From Candidatus Tumulicola scandinaviensis (GTDB lineage: Bacteria; Vulcanimicrobiota; Vulcanimicrobiia; Vulcanimicrobiales; Vulcanimicrobiaceae), in NCBI GenBank assembly GCA_003140835.1, contig PLLA01000121.1, forward strand, positions 58,984 through 122,983: a DNA stretch of 64,000 nucleotides. The letters are read 5' to 3'. The stretch's first letter is position 1; each line of letters opens with the position of its first letter. The notes beneath the pieces were generated by a model. The model saw nothing but the letters and a program-made list of their open reading frames with translations, did no database searches and had not been told where the DNA came from. Below, in pieces: positions 25,816 through 35,236 of the stretch. Made by a program: the position numbers and the translations under genes.

Positions 25816-25816
25816 A

Positions 25817-26209
25817 CTAGGTAGGCGGGAGTTCGAAGCGCATGCTGACCGTCGTCCCCGATTCTGTCTGCAGATCCACCGAATGCGCGATGGAGCGAAC
25901 GATCCGAAGACCGAATCCGCGGTTGGGACGCGGCTTTGGCTGAGCGAACGTTCCGCGGTCGACGACTTCCACTGCGAGAACGTCGTCGGACTCCACCCGC
26001 GCGACGATTTTGACATCGCCGACCGGACCGTTGCGGTAGGCGTGTTCGACGGCGTTTGCCAGCGCTTCGCCGACGGCGGTGATAACGTCGAGCCGAACCG
26101 CCTCGGGAATCTCGAGGGCGCGCAAGAACTCCGAAAGTGCGTGTCGCATCGGTGCCGCCGTTTCGGCCTGGGCCCTGCGTTCGAGGCTAAATTGGCCCCG
26201 TGGCATCAC
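25817..26209 (-). CDS. RsbW-type HATPase anti-sigma serine kinase
   Basis: The 130-residue product is a bare GHKL ATPase domain: N-box 'VGEALANAVEHAYRNG', G1 box 'VVDRGTF' and G2 region 'RGFGLRIVRSIA'. RsbW-like proteins bind a sigma factor or another partner and phosphorylate an STAS antagonist. Its gene overlaps the STAS gene by four bases (ATGA), giving the order phosphatase, antagonist, kinase on one transcript. No sigma factor gene adjoins, so the target could be elsewhere or non-transcriptional. Confidence 0.92.
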   Translation of the reverse strand: MMPRGQFSLERRAQAETAAPMRHALSEFLRALEIPEAVRLDVITAVGEALANAVEHAYRNGPVGDVKIVARVESDDVLAVEVVDRGTFAQPKPRPNRGFGLRIVRSIAHSVDLQTESGTTVSMRFELPPT

Positions 26210-26532
26210 GAAGCGCGCTCGAGATGGGCCATCGCGTCGCCGCGATTTTCGAAAATGTCGAACACTTCGTGAAGCCCGGCATACCGGATGATGCGGTCCA
26301 ACTGGGGGCCGTTCACGACGACTGCGACCGGCAATCCGTGCTGCTCGGCGTGCATTCGAAAACGGAGCAGTTCGGTCAGCGCGGTCGAGTCGGCATAGGT
26401 CACGTCGCTCAGGTCGACCAGAACACCGCGCATTTCCGCCTCGACGAACAGGGCACGATGCAGCTCTTCTTTGCGCGCGATGTCAAGCTCTCCGGCCAGC
26501 GTCACCACTTCGAAGGCAGGCTGCGCTTTCAC
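26206..26532 (-). CDS. STAS-domain anti-sigma factor antagonist
   Basis: The 108-residue product is one STAS domain of the RsbV/SpoIIAA type: 'VVTLAGELDIARKEELH', 'VLVDLSDVTYADSTALTELL' and 'IIRYAGLHEVFDIFENRGDAM'. Ser in ADSTALTEL is the expected phosphorylation site. When dephosphorylated by the upstream SpoIIE-type phosphatase it should bind the HATPase kinase and free its partner. Start and stop overlap both neighbours by 4 bases, which supports equal production of the three proteins. Confidence 0.93.
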   Translation of the reverse strand: MKAQPAFEVVTLAGELDIARKEELHRALFVEAEMRGVLVDLSDVTYADSTALTELLRFRMHAEQHGLPVAVVVNGPQLDRIIRYAGLHEVFDIFENRGDAMAHLERAS

Positions 26533-27962
26533 GCGGACTTCCTCGCAGCCAGCACCGGCTCCGATGCGAATCCGATGGTCAAAATCGCGACGTCGTCGCC
26601 AACCAGCCGGCTTTCGAAAATCGAGCGATAAATCGCCGCAGCCGCATCCGCGCCGCCCGGACCGGCGGCAATCGCATCGAGCAGCATCCGTTCTCCATCG
26701 ATGATATTCCGCGAGTGTTCCACGGCACCGTCCGTATAGAGTACCAACATGGCTCCGGGTACCGTCTCGACTCGATGCACGTTATAGACGGGTTTCTCTG
26801 ACACGCCCAGCGGCAATCCTCCAAAAGCAAGCAGGCGCGGCGACTTGCCGGGCTCGACCAGAATTGGCGGAGGGTGACCGGCCGTCGAGTATTCGAACGA
26901 ATACGTTCCGGCGTCGGCCACACCAACGATTGCCGTGACCATCGGAGAGGCCGCATCGCCGCGCATGAGGTGATCGTTCACGTGCGTAAGGATCGATTGG
27001 GCGTTCGAGTCCAACAAGGCTGCCGTCAGCACTTCATCCCGAACTCGCCGCATCGCGACCGCCGCGTTGAGGCCGTGTCCGGCAATGTCGCCGATCGAGA
27101 AGAGAATGCGGTTGGGCCCGATCTCGAACGCGTCGTACCAGTCCCCGCCGACTTTGGCCTCCTCGGTGGCCGGCACGTACGTCGCGCTGAAGCTCATCGA
27201 CGGTATATTCGGCAACGTCCGCTGCAAGAACGCGTCTTGCAGCGTATCGGCGACGCGCCGTTCCGATTCGTAAGCGGCCCGCAACTCGCGTTCGCGCATT
27301 CGCGCTTCCTCACGCTGTTGCCGCACGGCATCGAGCCGGTTCCACGCTCGCGCCGTGAGGAGCGCAAACGTCAAGCCGATGCCGAGCAACAGCAACGCTG
27401 CAACGACGATCAAAATGCTCAAGCGAGTGAGCTCGGCCTGGAAGGCGTCGCGCAGTTCGTCGTGGCGCACGGCCAGGTCTTGTTCGGCGGCCTCCCTGTC
27501 GAAACGAAAGCGGTCGACGAGACTCTTTCCAAGCCTTTGCAGCGATAGCGAGTTTGGGGCGCGTCGCGTGAGCATAGGCGTTGCAACCAAATCGTTCCAG
27601 GCGTCGTTCGTCCGCTGCATCTCGCGCACGGCGGTGACCGCCGAGGGCAAGCCTAGTTCCCGCAAAGCAGCCTCGAGATTCGGGAGCAGACGCGGCATTT
27701 GCGCTCTTCCCGTTTGGTATGGCTGAAGAAACGCTGGATCGCGGGTGCCCAAATACCCGCGAAGACCGGTCTCTTCGTCGAGCTGGGCCTTGATGGCGGC
27801 AAACAGCAGCGTTCTCGCGTCGCGAACGCTCTGTTCGGTATCGAACGTAGCCGCGACCGAGTTACGGATTAGCACGCCGGCAGACAGCAAGACCACGACG
27901 ATCGCTACGAGCGCGATAACCCATGGCGTGATCCACGGGATGATCGTGCGCCTAAGAGCCAT
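26529..27962 (-). CDS. Membrane SpoIIE/RsbU-type PP2C phosphatase with CHASE3 sensor
   Basis: The product is 477 residues. TM1 is at about 12-37 and TM2 at about 178-205, with a CHASE3 periplasmic sensor between ('LDEETGLRGYLGTRDPAFLQPY' region). A coiled coil follows ('RQQREEARMRERELRAAYESE'). The PP2C phosphatase covers about 255-470, with metal Asp residues in 'VGGDWYDAF', 'GDIAGHGLNAA' and 'GDDVAILTI'. It dephosphorylates the STAS protein encoded next, so an external signal is passed to the kinase by partner switching. Divergent from the EEP nuclease gene. Confidence 0.92.
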   Translation of the reverse strand: MALRRTIIPWITPWVIALVAIVVVLLSAGVLIRNSVAATFDTEQSVRDARTLLFAAIKAQLDEETGLRGYLGTRDPAFLQPYQTGRAQMPRLLPNLEAALRELGLPSAVTAVREMQRTNDAWNDLVATPMLTRRAPNSLSLQRLGKSLVDRFRFDREAAEQDLAVRHDELRDAFQAELTRLSILIVVAALLLLGIGLTFALLTARAWNRLDAVRQQREEARMRERELRAAYESERRVADTLQDAFLQRTLPNIPSMSFSATYVPATEEAKVGGDWYDAFEIGPNRILFSIGDIAGHGLNAAVAMRRVRDEVLTAALLDSNAQSILTHVNDHLMRGDAASPMVTAIVGVADAGTYSFEYSTAGHPPPILVEPGKSPRLLAFGGLPLGVSEKPVYNVHRVETVPGAMLVLYTDGAVEHSRNIIDGERMLLDAIAAGPGGADAAAAIYRSIFESRLVGDDVAILTIGFASEPVLAARKSA

Positions 27963-28048
27963 GGCAGACTTCTTAGTCGGCTCACACCGGTTCCCTCGCG
28001 AGAAAAACCCTGGGTATAGAGGGTCTTCATGGCAAACACTCAGGGCGC

Positions 28049-28801
28049 GTGCTCGTTCTAGCCGTCAACGTGCGATCCGGAGGAAGCCGCGCGACCGCCG
28101 ACCGGCTGGTCGAGCGCTGCGCCGAGCACCATCCCGACGTGACGATTTTTTCGGAGTATCGGGATACGGCGGCGGGCGAGCGACTGCGCGACCGGGTGCG
28201 CCGCACCGGCTTGGAATATCAAGCGTGGACCGCGGGACATCGCGGCAACGGCGTGCTGATTGCGGCCCGCGATCGCTTCGACGGCATCCGCAATCCATTC
28301 GGATTGGCCGACGACGAGTATCCCGATGGCGTATTGCTCGCGCACTTCGAACGCTTGGATCTGTTCGGCGTTTACCTACCGGGCCAAGACCGCAAGCGTC
28401 CGCACCTGCGATGTCTGGTCGCCGCAGCCCAGCGATATAACGATCGCGGATTGGATGCCGCGTGCATCGGCGACTTTAATTCCGGGCGCAACGAGACCGA
28501 CATCGAAGTAAACGTGCGCACGGGCCGCATCGTCGACGAATTCAGTACTGCCGATTTGTACGCCCAACTGGAACGCTACTGGACCGAGGCGTGGCTGGCC
28601 GCGAATCCCGAGCGCCTGGAATACAGTTGGTCCCTTTTCCGTCTCGACCCGCAATACGAAGGACGCAGCGGCTGGCGCATCGACAAGGCGTTCGTTTCGC
28701 GGTCGCTTCTTCCCAAGGTCCGCTCGGCAGAGTACGACCACGCCTTCCGTCGCGAACGCCTTACCGACCACTCGGCGATACTCGTTCGTTTCGACGTGTA
28801 G
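28049..28801 (+). CDS. Endonuclease/exonuclease/phosphatase (EEP) family protein
   Basis: The 250-residue product shows the EEP motifs in order: Asn in 'LAVNVRSGG', Glu in 'VTIFSEYRD', 'CIGDFNSGRNE', 'RIDKAFVS', and 'LTDHSAILV' with the catalytic His. The enzyme hydrolyses a phosphodiester in nucleic acid, a lipid or a small molecule; the substrate is not evident. No signal peptide is present, so it is cytoplasmic. The GTG start at 28049 is taken because the conserved strand begins two codons later. Confidence 0.88.
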   Translation: MLVLAVNVRSGGSRATADRLVERCAEHHPDVTIFSEYRDTAAGERLRDRVRRTGLEYQAWTAGHRGNGVLIAARDRFDGIRNPFGLADDEYPDGVLLAHFERLDLFGVYLPGQDRKRPHLRCLVAAAQRYNDRGLDAACIGDFNSGRNETDIEVNVRTGRIVDEFSTADLYAQLERYWTEAWLAANPERLEYSWSLFRLDPQYEGRSGWRIDKAFVSRSLLPKVRSAEYDHAFRRERLTDHSAILVRFDV

Positions 28802-28882
28802 CGGCGAGCTGATGCGCCGAGGAAACGGACGCCCGTCGCGGAAACCGCCAGCCAGATTACGTTGCAAGCGGAGGATTCGATT

Positions 28883-30709
28883 ATGCAGGGTGTTTCGGCG
28901 CCGTTTCGCCGCGAAGCGGTAGCGGCTTTCGTTCTGGCAGCCGGGCTAACCGGCTGTGCCGGCCACGGTTCGGCCGGCTCGGCCATTCCAATGGGTTCGC
29001 AGGCACAGCGCATTGCGACCGGACCGCTCTCGATCGCGCGCAGCGCGCGCATGGTGCGGGAGCTGGCGGGGCGCGGTTCGGGTGCGACGGGGCCCCGGAC
29101 GCCCGGCGCCGGCTATCCGGTGACCGCCGATCCGCGCGTCTCCCATCCGGCCGAGACTCCGTGCGTCGACAAGCTGTTCGATCCGCACACGCCGCCCCTC
29201 AATCCGAGCGGCTTGCCGGTCGGCGACTTCGCCGACTACGCGGATCACCCGTTCAACTACTCGCCACCGTCGAGTTGCCCGGGTCCGTACGCCAAGATCG
29301 TCTTTAAGATGCACTTCCGGGTCACGGCAGGCGTGCAATACGACCGCACCGGCGCGGTGTGGATCGGCGGGACGAACGTGTTCTTCGGAACGACGGCTGA
29401 ACCGGGGCAAAATGCGAGTCCGGAGTGGACCGTCGAGCGCGACGTAACCGAATACGCCCCCATCTTCGCGCAAGCGTCGACCGGTCAAGCTTCGGTCTAC
29501 AACATCGTCAACTCGCAGTACACCGGCATCATCTATGGAAGCGCCGAGCTCGATTTTTATCCGGCCACCACGCAGTTTCCAGCCGGTCAAGCTGCCGATG
29601 CGGTCTATCCGCTATCGGCCGGACCGGCGGGCGGCTACGTTTTCCTCGACGGCCCCAGCAATCAGCTGACCGGCTCGTTCACCTTCCCGCAGAACGTCGA
29701 AGCGGCATACCTCGACGTGTTCCTCGAGTCGCAATCGGGCGACGAATTCTGGTATACGTGCTTCCCGAACGACCTCGCCCAGAAGCTCAATAACTGCGGC
29801 GGCACGGCGTTTCGTGAAGGCGAGGTCACCGTTGACGGACAACCGGCCGGCGTCGCTCCCGTGTATCCATGGATCTACAGCGGCGGAATCGATCCGTATC
29901 TTTGGGTTCCGATTCCCGGCGTCGAAACGCTCGACTTCAAACCGTATCGCGTCAATCTCACGCCGTTTGCGGCGTGGTTTGACGACGGGAATCCGCATAC
30001 GATCGCCGTTTCGGTCTTTAACGACGACAACTACTTTGCGACCAACGCCGCCTTGCTCGTGTACGAAGACCATGGCTCTTCGCAAGTTACCGGCGCGCTG
30101 GTTAGCAACGGAACGGCGATCGCGCCGGCACAAACGGTGGTCGAACACGTGAAGTTCGATCGATCCGGCAATGCTAAGGGCACGATCGAGGTTTCGGCAA
30201 CGCATCCGGTCAGCCTGAAAGGGTACGTAAACACGTCGCACGGGCGGGTGACGACGCGCGTGGATCAACGGATCGCCTTCTCGAACGACCAAACCATCGA
30301 CAGCACGTCTACCGAGTTTCTGCAGAACATCGACCAGCGGACGACGGTGACGTCGGACGCAACCACGATCTCCAACAACCGGACGCTCAGATCCCACGAC
30401 CAGACCGTCTGGCCTCTCGGCTTGAAGTACCTCTATACCGTGCAAGCCAGCAATGCGACGCAAAACGCCGCCATCACGCAAACCAAGAGCGACAACGGGC
30501 TGGTTCAACGGCGCCGCGGCACGGACACCTGGCTGCTGCAGAACTCCGTGAATTCGTCGGATACCCTGACCTTCACCAGTTCCGGCTACTCACCGTCGAA
30601 CGGCGCGAGCAGCCAGCGGTATAAATCGCTCGGCATCGACGGTCGGTGCTACGAAGAAACGCTCAAGTCCAAAAACTACGCGATCACCAGCATAACGAAA
30701 GGGTGTTAA
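28883..30709 (+). CDS. PNGase A-like lipoprotein (N-glycan amidase family)
   Basis: ATG 28883 is 8 bases after GGAGG. The 608-residue product has a lipobox LTGC (Cys25). The mature part matches the peptide-N4-asparagine amidase A family of plants and fungi block by block: 'YDRTGAVWIGGTNVFF', 'EWTVERDVTEYAPIF', 'NSQYTGIIYGSAELDFYP', 'SGDEFWYTCFPND', 'AFREGEVTVDG', 'YPWIYSGGIDPYLWVPI' and 'YRVNLTPF'. Those enzymes release complete N-glycans from glycopeptides. A bacterial, lipid-anchored member suggests digestion of plant or fungal glycoproteins, or another amide-linked glycan. It is one base from the next lipoprotein gene. Confidence 0.85.
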   Translation: MQGVSAPFRREAVAAFVLAAGLTGCAGHGSAGSAIPMGSQAQRIATGPLSIARSARMVRELAGRGSGATGPRTPGAGYPVTADPRVSHPAETPCVDKLFDPHTPPLNPSGLPVGDFADYADHPFNYSPPSSCPGPYAKIVFKMHFRVTAGVQYDRTGAVWIGGTNVFFGTTAEPGQNASPEWTVERDVTEYAPIFAQASTGQASVYNIVNSQYTGIIYGSAELDFYPATTQFPAGQAADAVYPLSAGPAGGYVFLDGPSNQLTGSFTFPQNVEAAYLDVFLESQSGDEFWYTCFPNDLAQKLNNCGGTAFREGEVTVDGQPAGVAPVYPWIYSGGIDPYLWVPIPGVETLDFKPYRVNLTPFAAWFDDGNPHTIAVSVFNDDNYFATNAALLVYEDHGSSQVTGALVSNGTAIAPAQTVVEHVKFDRSGNAKGTIEVSATHPVSLKGYVNTSHGRVTTRVDQRIAFSNDQTIDSTSTEFLQNIDQRTTVTSDATTISNNRTLRSHDQTVWPLGLKYLYTVQASNATQNAAITQTKSDNGLVQRRRGTDTWLLQNSVNSSDTLTFTSSGYSPSNGASSQRYKSLGIDGRCYEETLKSKNYAITSITKGC

Positions 30710-30710
30710 T

Positions 30711-31649
30711 ATGGTCAAAACGCTTACCGTTACGATTAGCTTCGCCGCCGCGGCGGCGTTAACGGCCTGCAATGGAGCCAACGTTTCCTCGGTTCCACCG
30801 ATGCAGACGGCGGCCGCTCCGACGGCAATCAAGGCTCCAGCGAATACGGCCTATGTATTACGCGACGCGCAGGGGCGCGCCGTTCAGGGTGCACACGTCA
30901 TGTTGACGCGCCCGGGCGCCGAGCGCCTTCGTCCGAACCGCCGGACCAACAACCTCAACTACTACGGCGGCCCCGTCCAAACCACGCCGTCGATTTACGT
31001 CGTTTTCTGGGGCTTCACCAGCGATCCGTCGGGCGAGGCAACGCGTGTCGTGAACTTCCTCAATGCCGTGGGCGCGTCGCAATGGCTGAATACGGTCACC
31101 CAATACTACCAATCGGGTCCCGTTCACATCTCTAATCCCGCCGGTCAGCTCAAGGGCAGCTGGTACGACAATTCGAGCGTCCCGGCGCATCCGACCGACT
31201 CCCAGGTGGCGGCCGAATCCGTGAAGCTGGCACAGCACTTCGGCGTCTACAGCGAAAATGTTTCGTACGTCGTCGCGACTCCGACCGGTCACAGCACTTC
31301 CGGATTTGGGACGCAATGGTGCGCCTACCACAGCGTTACCAGTTCGAATGGCGCGACCATTCCCTACACGAACTTCCCCTACATGACCGATGCCGGCGCG
31401 TCGTGCGGAAAGAACTCCGTCAACGGCGGACCGGCCGGATTGCTCGACGGCGTCACGATTGTCGGTGGCCACGAACTTGCCGAAACGCAGACCGATCCTG
31501 GCGCGGGCAACGGTTGGCTCGATTCGCACGGCAGCGAGATCGGCGACAAGTGCGCGTGGACGAACCTGCAAAACACGAGCTTCGGCCAATACGGCTCCTT
31601 CCCAACGCAACCGCTCTGGAGCAACTCCGCCGGCGGGTGCGTGCAATAG
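30711..31649 (+). CDS. EXORDIUM-like lipoprotein with a putative HELAE metal site
   Basis: The 312-residue product has the lipobox LTAC (Cys20). Its core resembles the phosphate-induced/EXORDIUM family: 'NNLNYYGGPVQTTPSIYVVFWG' near residue 80, 'QWLNTVTQYY' near 125, and 'GLLDGVTIVGGHELAETQTDP' near 245. Unlike plant EXORDIUM, it has His254-Glu255-x-x-Glu258 followed by Asp271, Glu276 and Asp279 ('SEIGDKC'), a pattern that could bind metal and hint at a peptidase, though this is not proven. Four cysteines (WCAY, SCGK, KCAW, GGCV) may pair. Coupled to the PNGase A-like gene, so both should face the same exterior substrate. Confidence 0.7.
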   Translation: MVKTLTVTISFAAAAALTACNGANVSSVPPMQTAAAPTAIKAPANTAYVLRDAQGRAVQGAHVMLTRPGAERLRPNRRTNNLNYYGGPVQTTPSIYVVFWGFTSDPSGEATRVVNFLNAVGASQWLNTVTQYYQSGPVHISNPAGQLKGSWYDNSSVPAHPTDSQVAAESVKLAQHFGVYSENVSYVVATPTGHSTSGFGTQWCAYHSVTSSNGATIPYTNFPYMTDAGASCGKNSVNGGPAGLLDGVTIVGGHELAETQTDPGAGNGWLDSHGSEIGDKCAWTNLQNTSFGQYGSFPTQPLWSNSAGGCVQ

Positions 31650-31680
31650 CACCACATAACGGAGGTCGCTGCGCCGCTCA

Positions 31681-34600
31681 ATGCAGCTGATCGATGGCCA
31701 CCTCATCTATTCGGCCAGCGACCTCAATAACTACCTCGAATGCAAGCGCCTAACCGAGCTCGATGCCTTGGTGGCGCGCGCGAAGATGCAACGGCCGCCG
31801 GATGACGACGACGCGCAAGCGCAACTCATCCGGCGCAAGGGCGAGGAACACGAGCGACGTTTTCTCGGCGAAATGCAGCTGCTCTACGGAGAGCAGGTCG
31901 TCTGTTTTGGGCGTCCCGACTCCAATCTCGAAGCGTTTGCTTTAGCCGAACGCCAAACGCGCGCCGCAATGGCGTCGGGCGCGCCGATCATCTACCAGGC
32001 GACGTTTTTCGACGGCCGGTTCGTCGGCCATGCGGACTTTCTGCGCCGCATCGAAACCCCTTCGGCGCTGGGCGCGTGGAGCTACGAGGTTCTCGACACC
32101 AAGCTCGCGCTGCTGACCAAGCCATACTATTTAGTGCAGCTCTGCAACTATAGCGAGCATCTCGAGCGGATCCAAAGGTTGGCGCCCGCGCATGGCTACA
32201 TCGTGCTCGGGAACGGCGAAGAAACTCGCTTCCGCCTGTACGACTACGCCGCGTACTATCGCCACCTCAAGGCGGCGTTCTTGGCCTTCGCCGGAGATCC
32301 GGAACGCGCCGCCGCAAACGCTCCGGGCGAATATCCGCTCAAGTGCGAGCACTGCAAGATATGCCCGTGGGACGCCAAGTGCAGGCAGCAACGAATCGAC
32401 GACGATCACTTGAGCCTGGTTGCGTGGATGCGCCGCGATCAGATTGCCAAATTCGCCGAGGCCGGCATCGGAAGCGTGGCGACGCTGGCGACGGCATCCG
32501 ACACGGCGCTCCCCAAGGGCATGAGTGCGCAGACGTTTCAAAAACTGCGGCGGCAGGCGGCGATTCAAGTGCGCGGCCGAACCAAGGGCCCGCTCTACGA
32601 GTTGCTGCACCACGAACCGCCGATGGGCTTCGCGCTGTTGCCCGAACCGGCACCCGGTGATGTGTTTTTCGACATGGAAGGCGACCCGTATTACGAGCCG
32701 GGACGCTCGCTCGAGTACCTATTCGGCTGTTGGCTGCCCGGCGACGAACCTCGGTACCGCCCCTTTTGGGCGCTCGATCGCGGCCAGGAGAAACATCGCT
32801 TCGAGGAGTTCGTCGACTTCATCGTCGCGCGCCGCCGCGCATACCCGGCGATGCACGTTTACCACTACGCACCCTACGAAAAGGACGCACTCCGGCGCCT
32901 GGCGCAAGCGCACCGCACCCGCGAAGACGCCGTCGACGACCTGTTGCGCGGCGAAGTTCTGGTCGATCTCTACGCCGTGGTCCGGCAATCGCTGCTCATA
33001 TCCAAGGAGAGTTACGGGCTCAAACGGCTGGAAGATTTTTACGGCTTGCAGCGTGAGACCGGGATCAAGAAGGGTGACGATTCGATCGTCATGTTCGAGC
33101 GCTGGCTGTTGGAAGGCGATCCCAACATTCTGGCCGATATCGCCGACTATAACCGGGACGACTGTCTTTCGACGTATTTGCTGCGCGAGTGGCTGGCGCA
33201 ACGGCGTCTCGACGCAATATCGCAGCTGAGCCTCGAGGTTCCCTACCGTCCGGTGAAACTGCCCGGCGAGCCGTGTCACACCGAGTTCCTGGCCAACTGC
33301 TCGAAATGCGAGCAGCGCCGAAAGGACGAACGCGAACAGCAGCGGCTTACGGACATCGAGCGTACGCTGCTTGCCGACGATTCGGACGACGCCCAGGTGC
33401 ATCACTTGCTCGCACACCTGCTAGCCTACCACCGGCGCGAAGAGAAACCGGAATACTGGGCGTACTTCGACCGCCGCGAGAACGTCGACCGTTTGCTCGA
33501 GGACGGCGAAGCGCTATTCGGACTGACGCTCCGCGATGACGTCGCGCCCGAGAGCGTTGCGCGGAGTTACGTCTACACGTATCGTTTTCCGGATCAACCG
33601 CACAAGATGGCGGCAGGCGACACCCCGCACGACCCGTCCGCCGACCCGTACAAAAACGCCGGCACCATTATGGCCATCGACGAAGATCGAAACGAACTGC
33701 GCTTAAAGCGTACCGGATCGATCGACGAAGCACGCACCGTTACGGCGCTCATTCCGCGGCACCCGCTGCCCACCGACGTGCAACGCAAGGCGCTGAAGAG
33801 AATCGCCGAAGCCTTCCTGGCCGGCCGGCTCGACGAATGCCGGGCGACGTTCGATCTGCTCGCGGCTCGCAATCCGCGCGTGTCGGGCCGCGGCAGCGGC
33901 GTTATTCAACCCGAACCCGTCACCGCGGCGGCCGTATCGGAAATCGTGCAATCGCTCGACAACAGTTACCTGTTCGTTCAAGGGCCGCCCGGGAGCGGTA
34001 AAACGACCAGCGGCGCGTACGTCATTTGCGACTTGCTGCAACGCGGAAAGCGCGTCGGCATCACCAGCAGTGGGCACAAGGCCATTCATAACCTGCTCCG
34101 CAAAATCGAGTGCGAGATGACGGCGCGCGGCGCACATTTCCGTGGGCTCTATAAATATAGCGGCGCCAACGCCGGGTCGAAGTACGAATCGCCCTTACCC
34201 GATGCATTCGTCGAATCTACCGACGACAACAAGGCCTTCGACGGCGACGACTATGCCTTGGCGGCCGGCACGTCGTGGCTGTTTGCGCGCGACGAACTCG
34301 TGGGCCGGTTCGACTACCTCTTCGTCGACGAAGCCGGGCAGGTCTCGCTCGCCGACGCAATTGCCGTGTCGGCAAGCGCCCATAATCTAGTCCTGATGGG
34401 CGATCCGTCGCAACTTGCGCAGGTCAGCCAGGGCGTGCATCCGCCGTACGCCGGAGGCTCGGTCTTGCAGCACGTGCTGGGCGAGGACCACACCGTCCCG
34501 CCGCAGCGCGGGATCTTTCTCGACGTTTCCTATCGCATGCAGCCCGAGATCTGCGCGTTAGTCTCGGACGCCATGTACGATTGCCGCCTCAAACCTGCCC

Positions 34601-35157
34601 GCGATACTTTTCTTCACCGGGCGATCGTCGACGATCGGACTTACGCCGGCCTGTATTACCTGCCGGTCGAACACGCCGGCAACCGCTCGAGTTCGCCGGA
34701 AGAGGCAGACCGCATAGTGCGCGAGATCGCGCGGCTGCTTGCGGGCACGCTCGTCGACTCGCAACCGCCATGGCGCGGCATCGAGCGCCCGATCTCGCAT
34801 AGCGACGTCATCGTCGTGACGCCCTACAACGTGCAGCGCCGGCTGATCGCACGCAAGCTCGCCGAAGCCGGAATCGACGTGCGAGTCGGAACCGTAGACA
34901 AATTCCAAGGCCAGGAAGCTGCGGTCGTGTTCTATTCGATGGCCACGTCGGCCGGCGACGACGTGCCCCGCGACCTCCAGTTTCTCTTCGAACGCAATCG
35001 CTTCAACGTCGCCATCTCGCGGGCGCGCGCGATGAGCGTGCTCGTCTGTAGTCCGCGGCTGCTCGACGTCGACTGCCGGACGCCCGAGCAGATGGCACTG
35101 GTGAACCTGCTGTGCGCCTTTGCCGAGGTCGCACACCGCTATACGCCGGCCGGTTGA
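31681..35157 (+). CDS. TM0106-type RecB-like nuclease fused to SF1 helicase
   Basis: The 1158-residue product has three parts. First, a Cas4/RecB-like PD-(D/E)xK nuclease (about 1-240): 'FVGHADFL', 'YEVLDTKLA', 'LVQLCNYSEHL', with likely [4Fe-4S] cysteines (Cys22, and Cys222, 225, 228, 234 in 'CEHCKICPWDAKC'). Second, an RNase H-like YprB-type domain (about 325-510): 'DVFFDMEGDPYYE' and 'DYNRDDCLSTYLL'. Third, a superfamily 1 helicase: Walker A 'GPPGSGKTTSG' near 770, 'LFVDEAGQVS', 'TVDKFQGQEA' and 'NRFNVAISRAR'. This should be a DNA-processing or repair enzyme. It stands alone; no defence genes adjoin. Confidence 0.92.
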   Translation: MQLIDGHLIYSASDLNNYLECKRLTELDALVARAKMQRPPDDDDAQAQLIRRKGEEHERRFLGEMQLLYGEQVVCFGRPDSNLEAFALAERQTRAAMASGAPIIYQATFFDGRFVGHADFLRRIETPSALGAWSYEVLDTKLALLTKPYYLVQLCNYSEHLERIQRLAPAHGYIVLGNGEETRFRLYDYAAYYRHLKAAFLAFAGDPERAAANAPGEYPLKCEHCKICPWDAKCRQQRIDDDHLSLVAWMRRDQIAKFAEAGIGSVATLATASDTALPKGMSAQTFQKLRRQAAIQVRGRTKGPLYELLHHEPPMGFALLPEPAPGDVFFDMEGDPYYEPGRSLEYLFGCWLPGDEPRYRPFWALDRGQEKHRFEEFVDFIVARRRAYPAMHVYHYAPYEKDALRRLAQAHRTREDAVDDLLRGEVLVDLYAVVRQSLLISKESYGLKRLEDFYGLQRETGIKKGDDSIVMFERWLLEGDPNILADIADYNRDDCLSTYLLREWLAQRRLDAISQLSLEVPYRPVKLPGEPCHTEFLANCSKCEQRRKDEREQQRLTDIERTLLADDSDDAQVHHLLAHLLAYHRREEKPEYWAYFDRRENVDRLLEDGEALFGLTLRDDVAPESVARSYVYTYRFPDQPHKMAAGDTPHDPSADPYKNAGTIMAIDEDRNELRLKRTGSIDEARTVTALIPRHPLPTDVQRKALKRIAEAFLAGRLDECRATFDLLAARNPRVSGRGSGVIQPEPVTAAAVSEIVQSLDNSYLFVQGPPGSGKTTSGAYVICDLLQRGKRVGITSSGHKAIHNLLRKIECEMTARGAHFRGLYKYSGANAGSKYESPLPDAFVESTDDNKAFDGDDYALAAGTSWLFARDELVGRFDYLFVDEAGQVSLADAIAVSASAHNLVLMGDPSQLAQVSQGVHPPYAGGSVLQHVLGEDHTVPPQRGIFLDVSYRMQPEICALVSDAMYDCRLKPARDTFLHRAIVDDRTYAGLYYLPVEHAGNRSSSPEEADRIVREIARLLAGTLVDSQPPWRGIERPISHSDVIVVTPYNVQRRLIARKLAEAGIDVRVGTVDKFQGQEAAVVFYSMATSAGDDVPRDLQFLFERNRFNVAISRARAMSVLVCSPRLLDVDCRTPEQMALVNLLCAFAEVAHRYTPAG

Positions 35158-35236
35158 AAGGTTCTGCGACTCCGGTCGCACAACGTTTCGAGAATCACTC
35201 ACGCGCACGACGTTGTTGAAGGGAGTCTCGCTCGCT

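Noticed and set aside
31681-35157. Phage-defence island around the nuclease-helicase
   Set aside because: Neighbours are lipoproteins and hydantoinase genes. TM0106-type proteins also occur as housekeeping or repair enzymes, and nothing else suggests defence.
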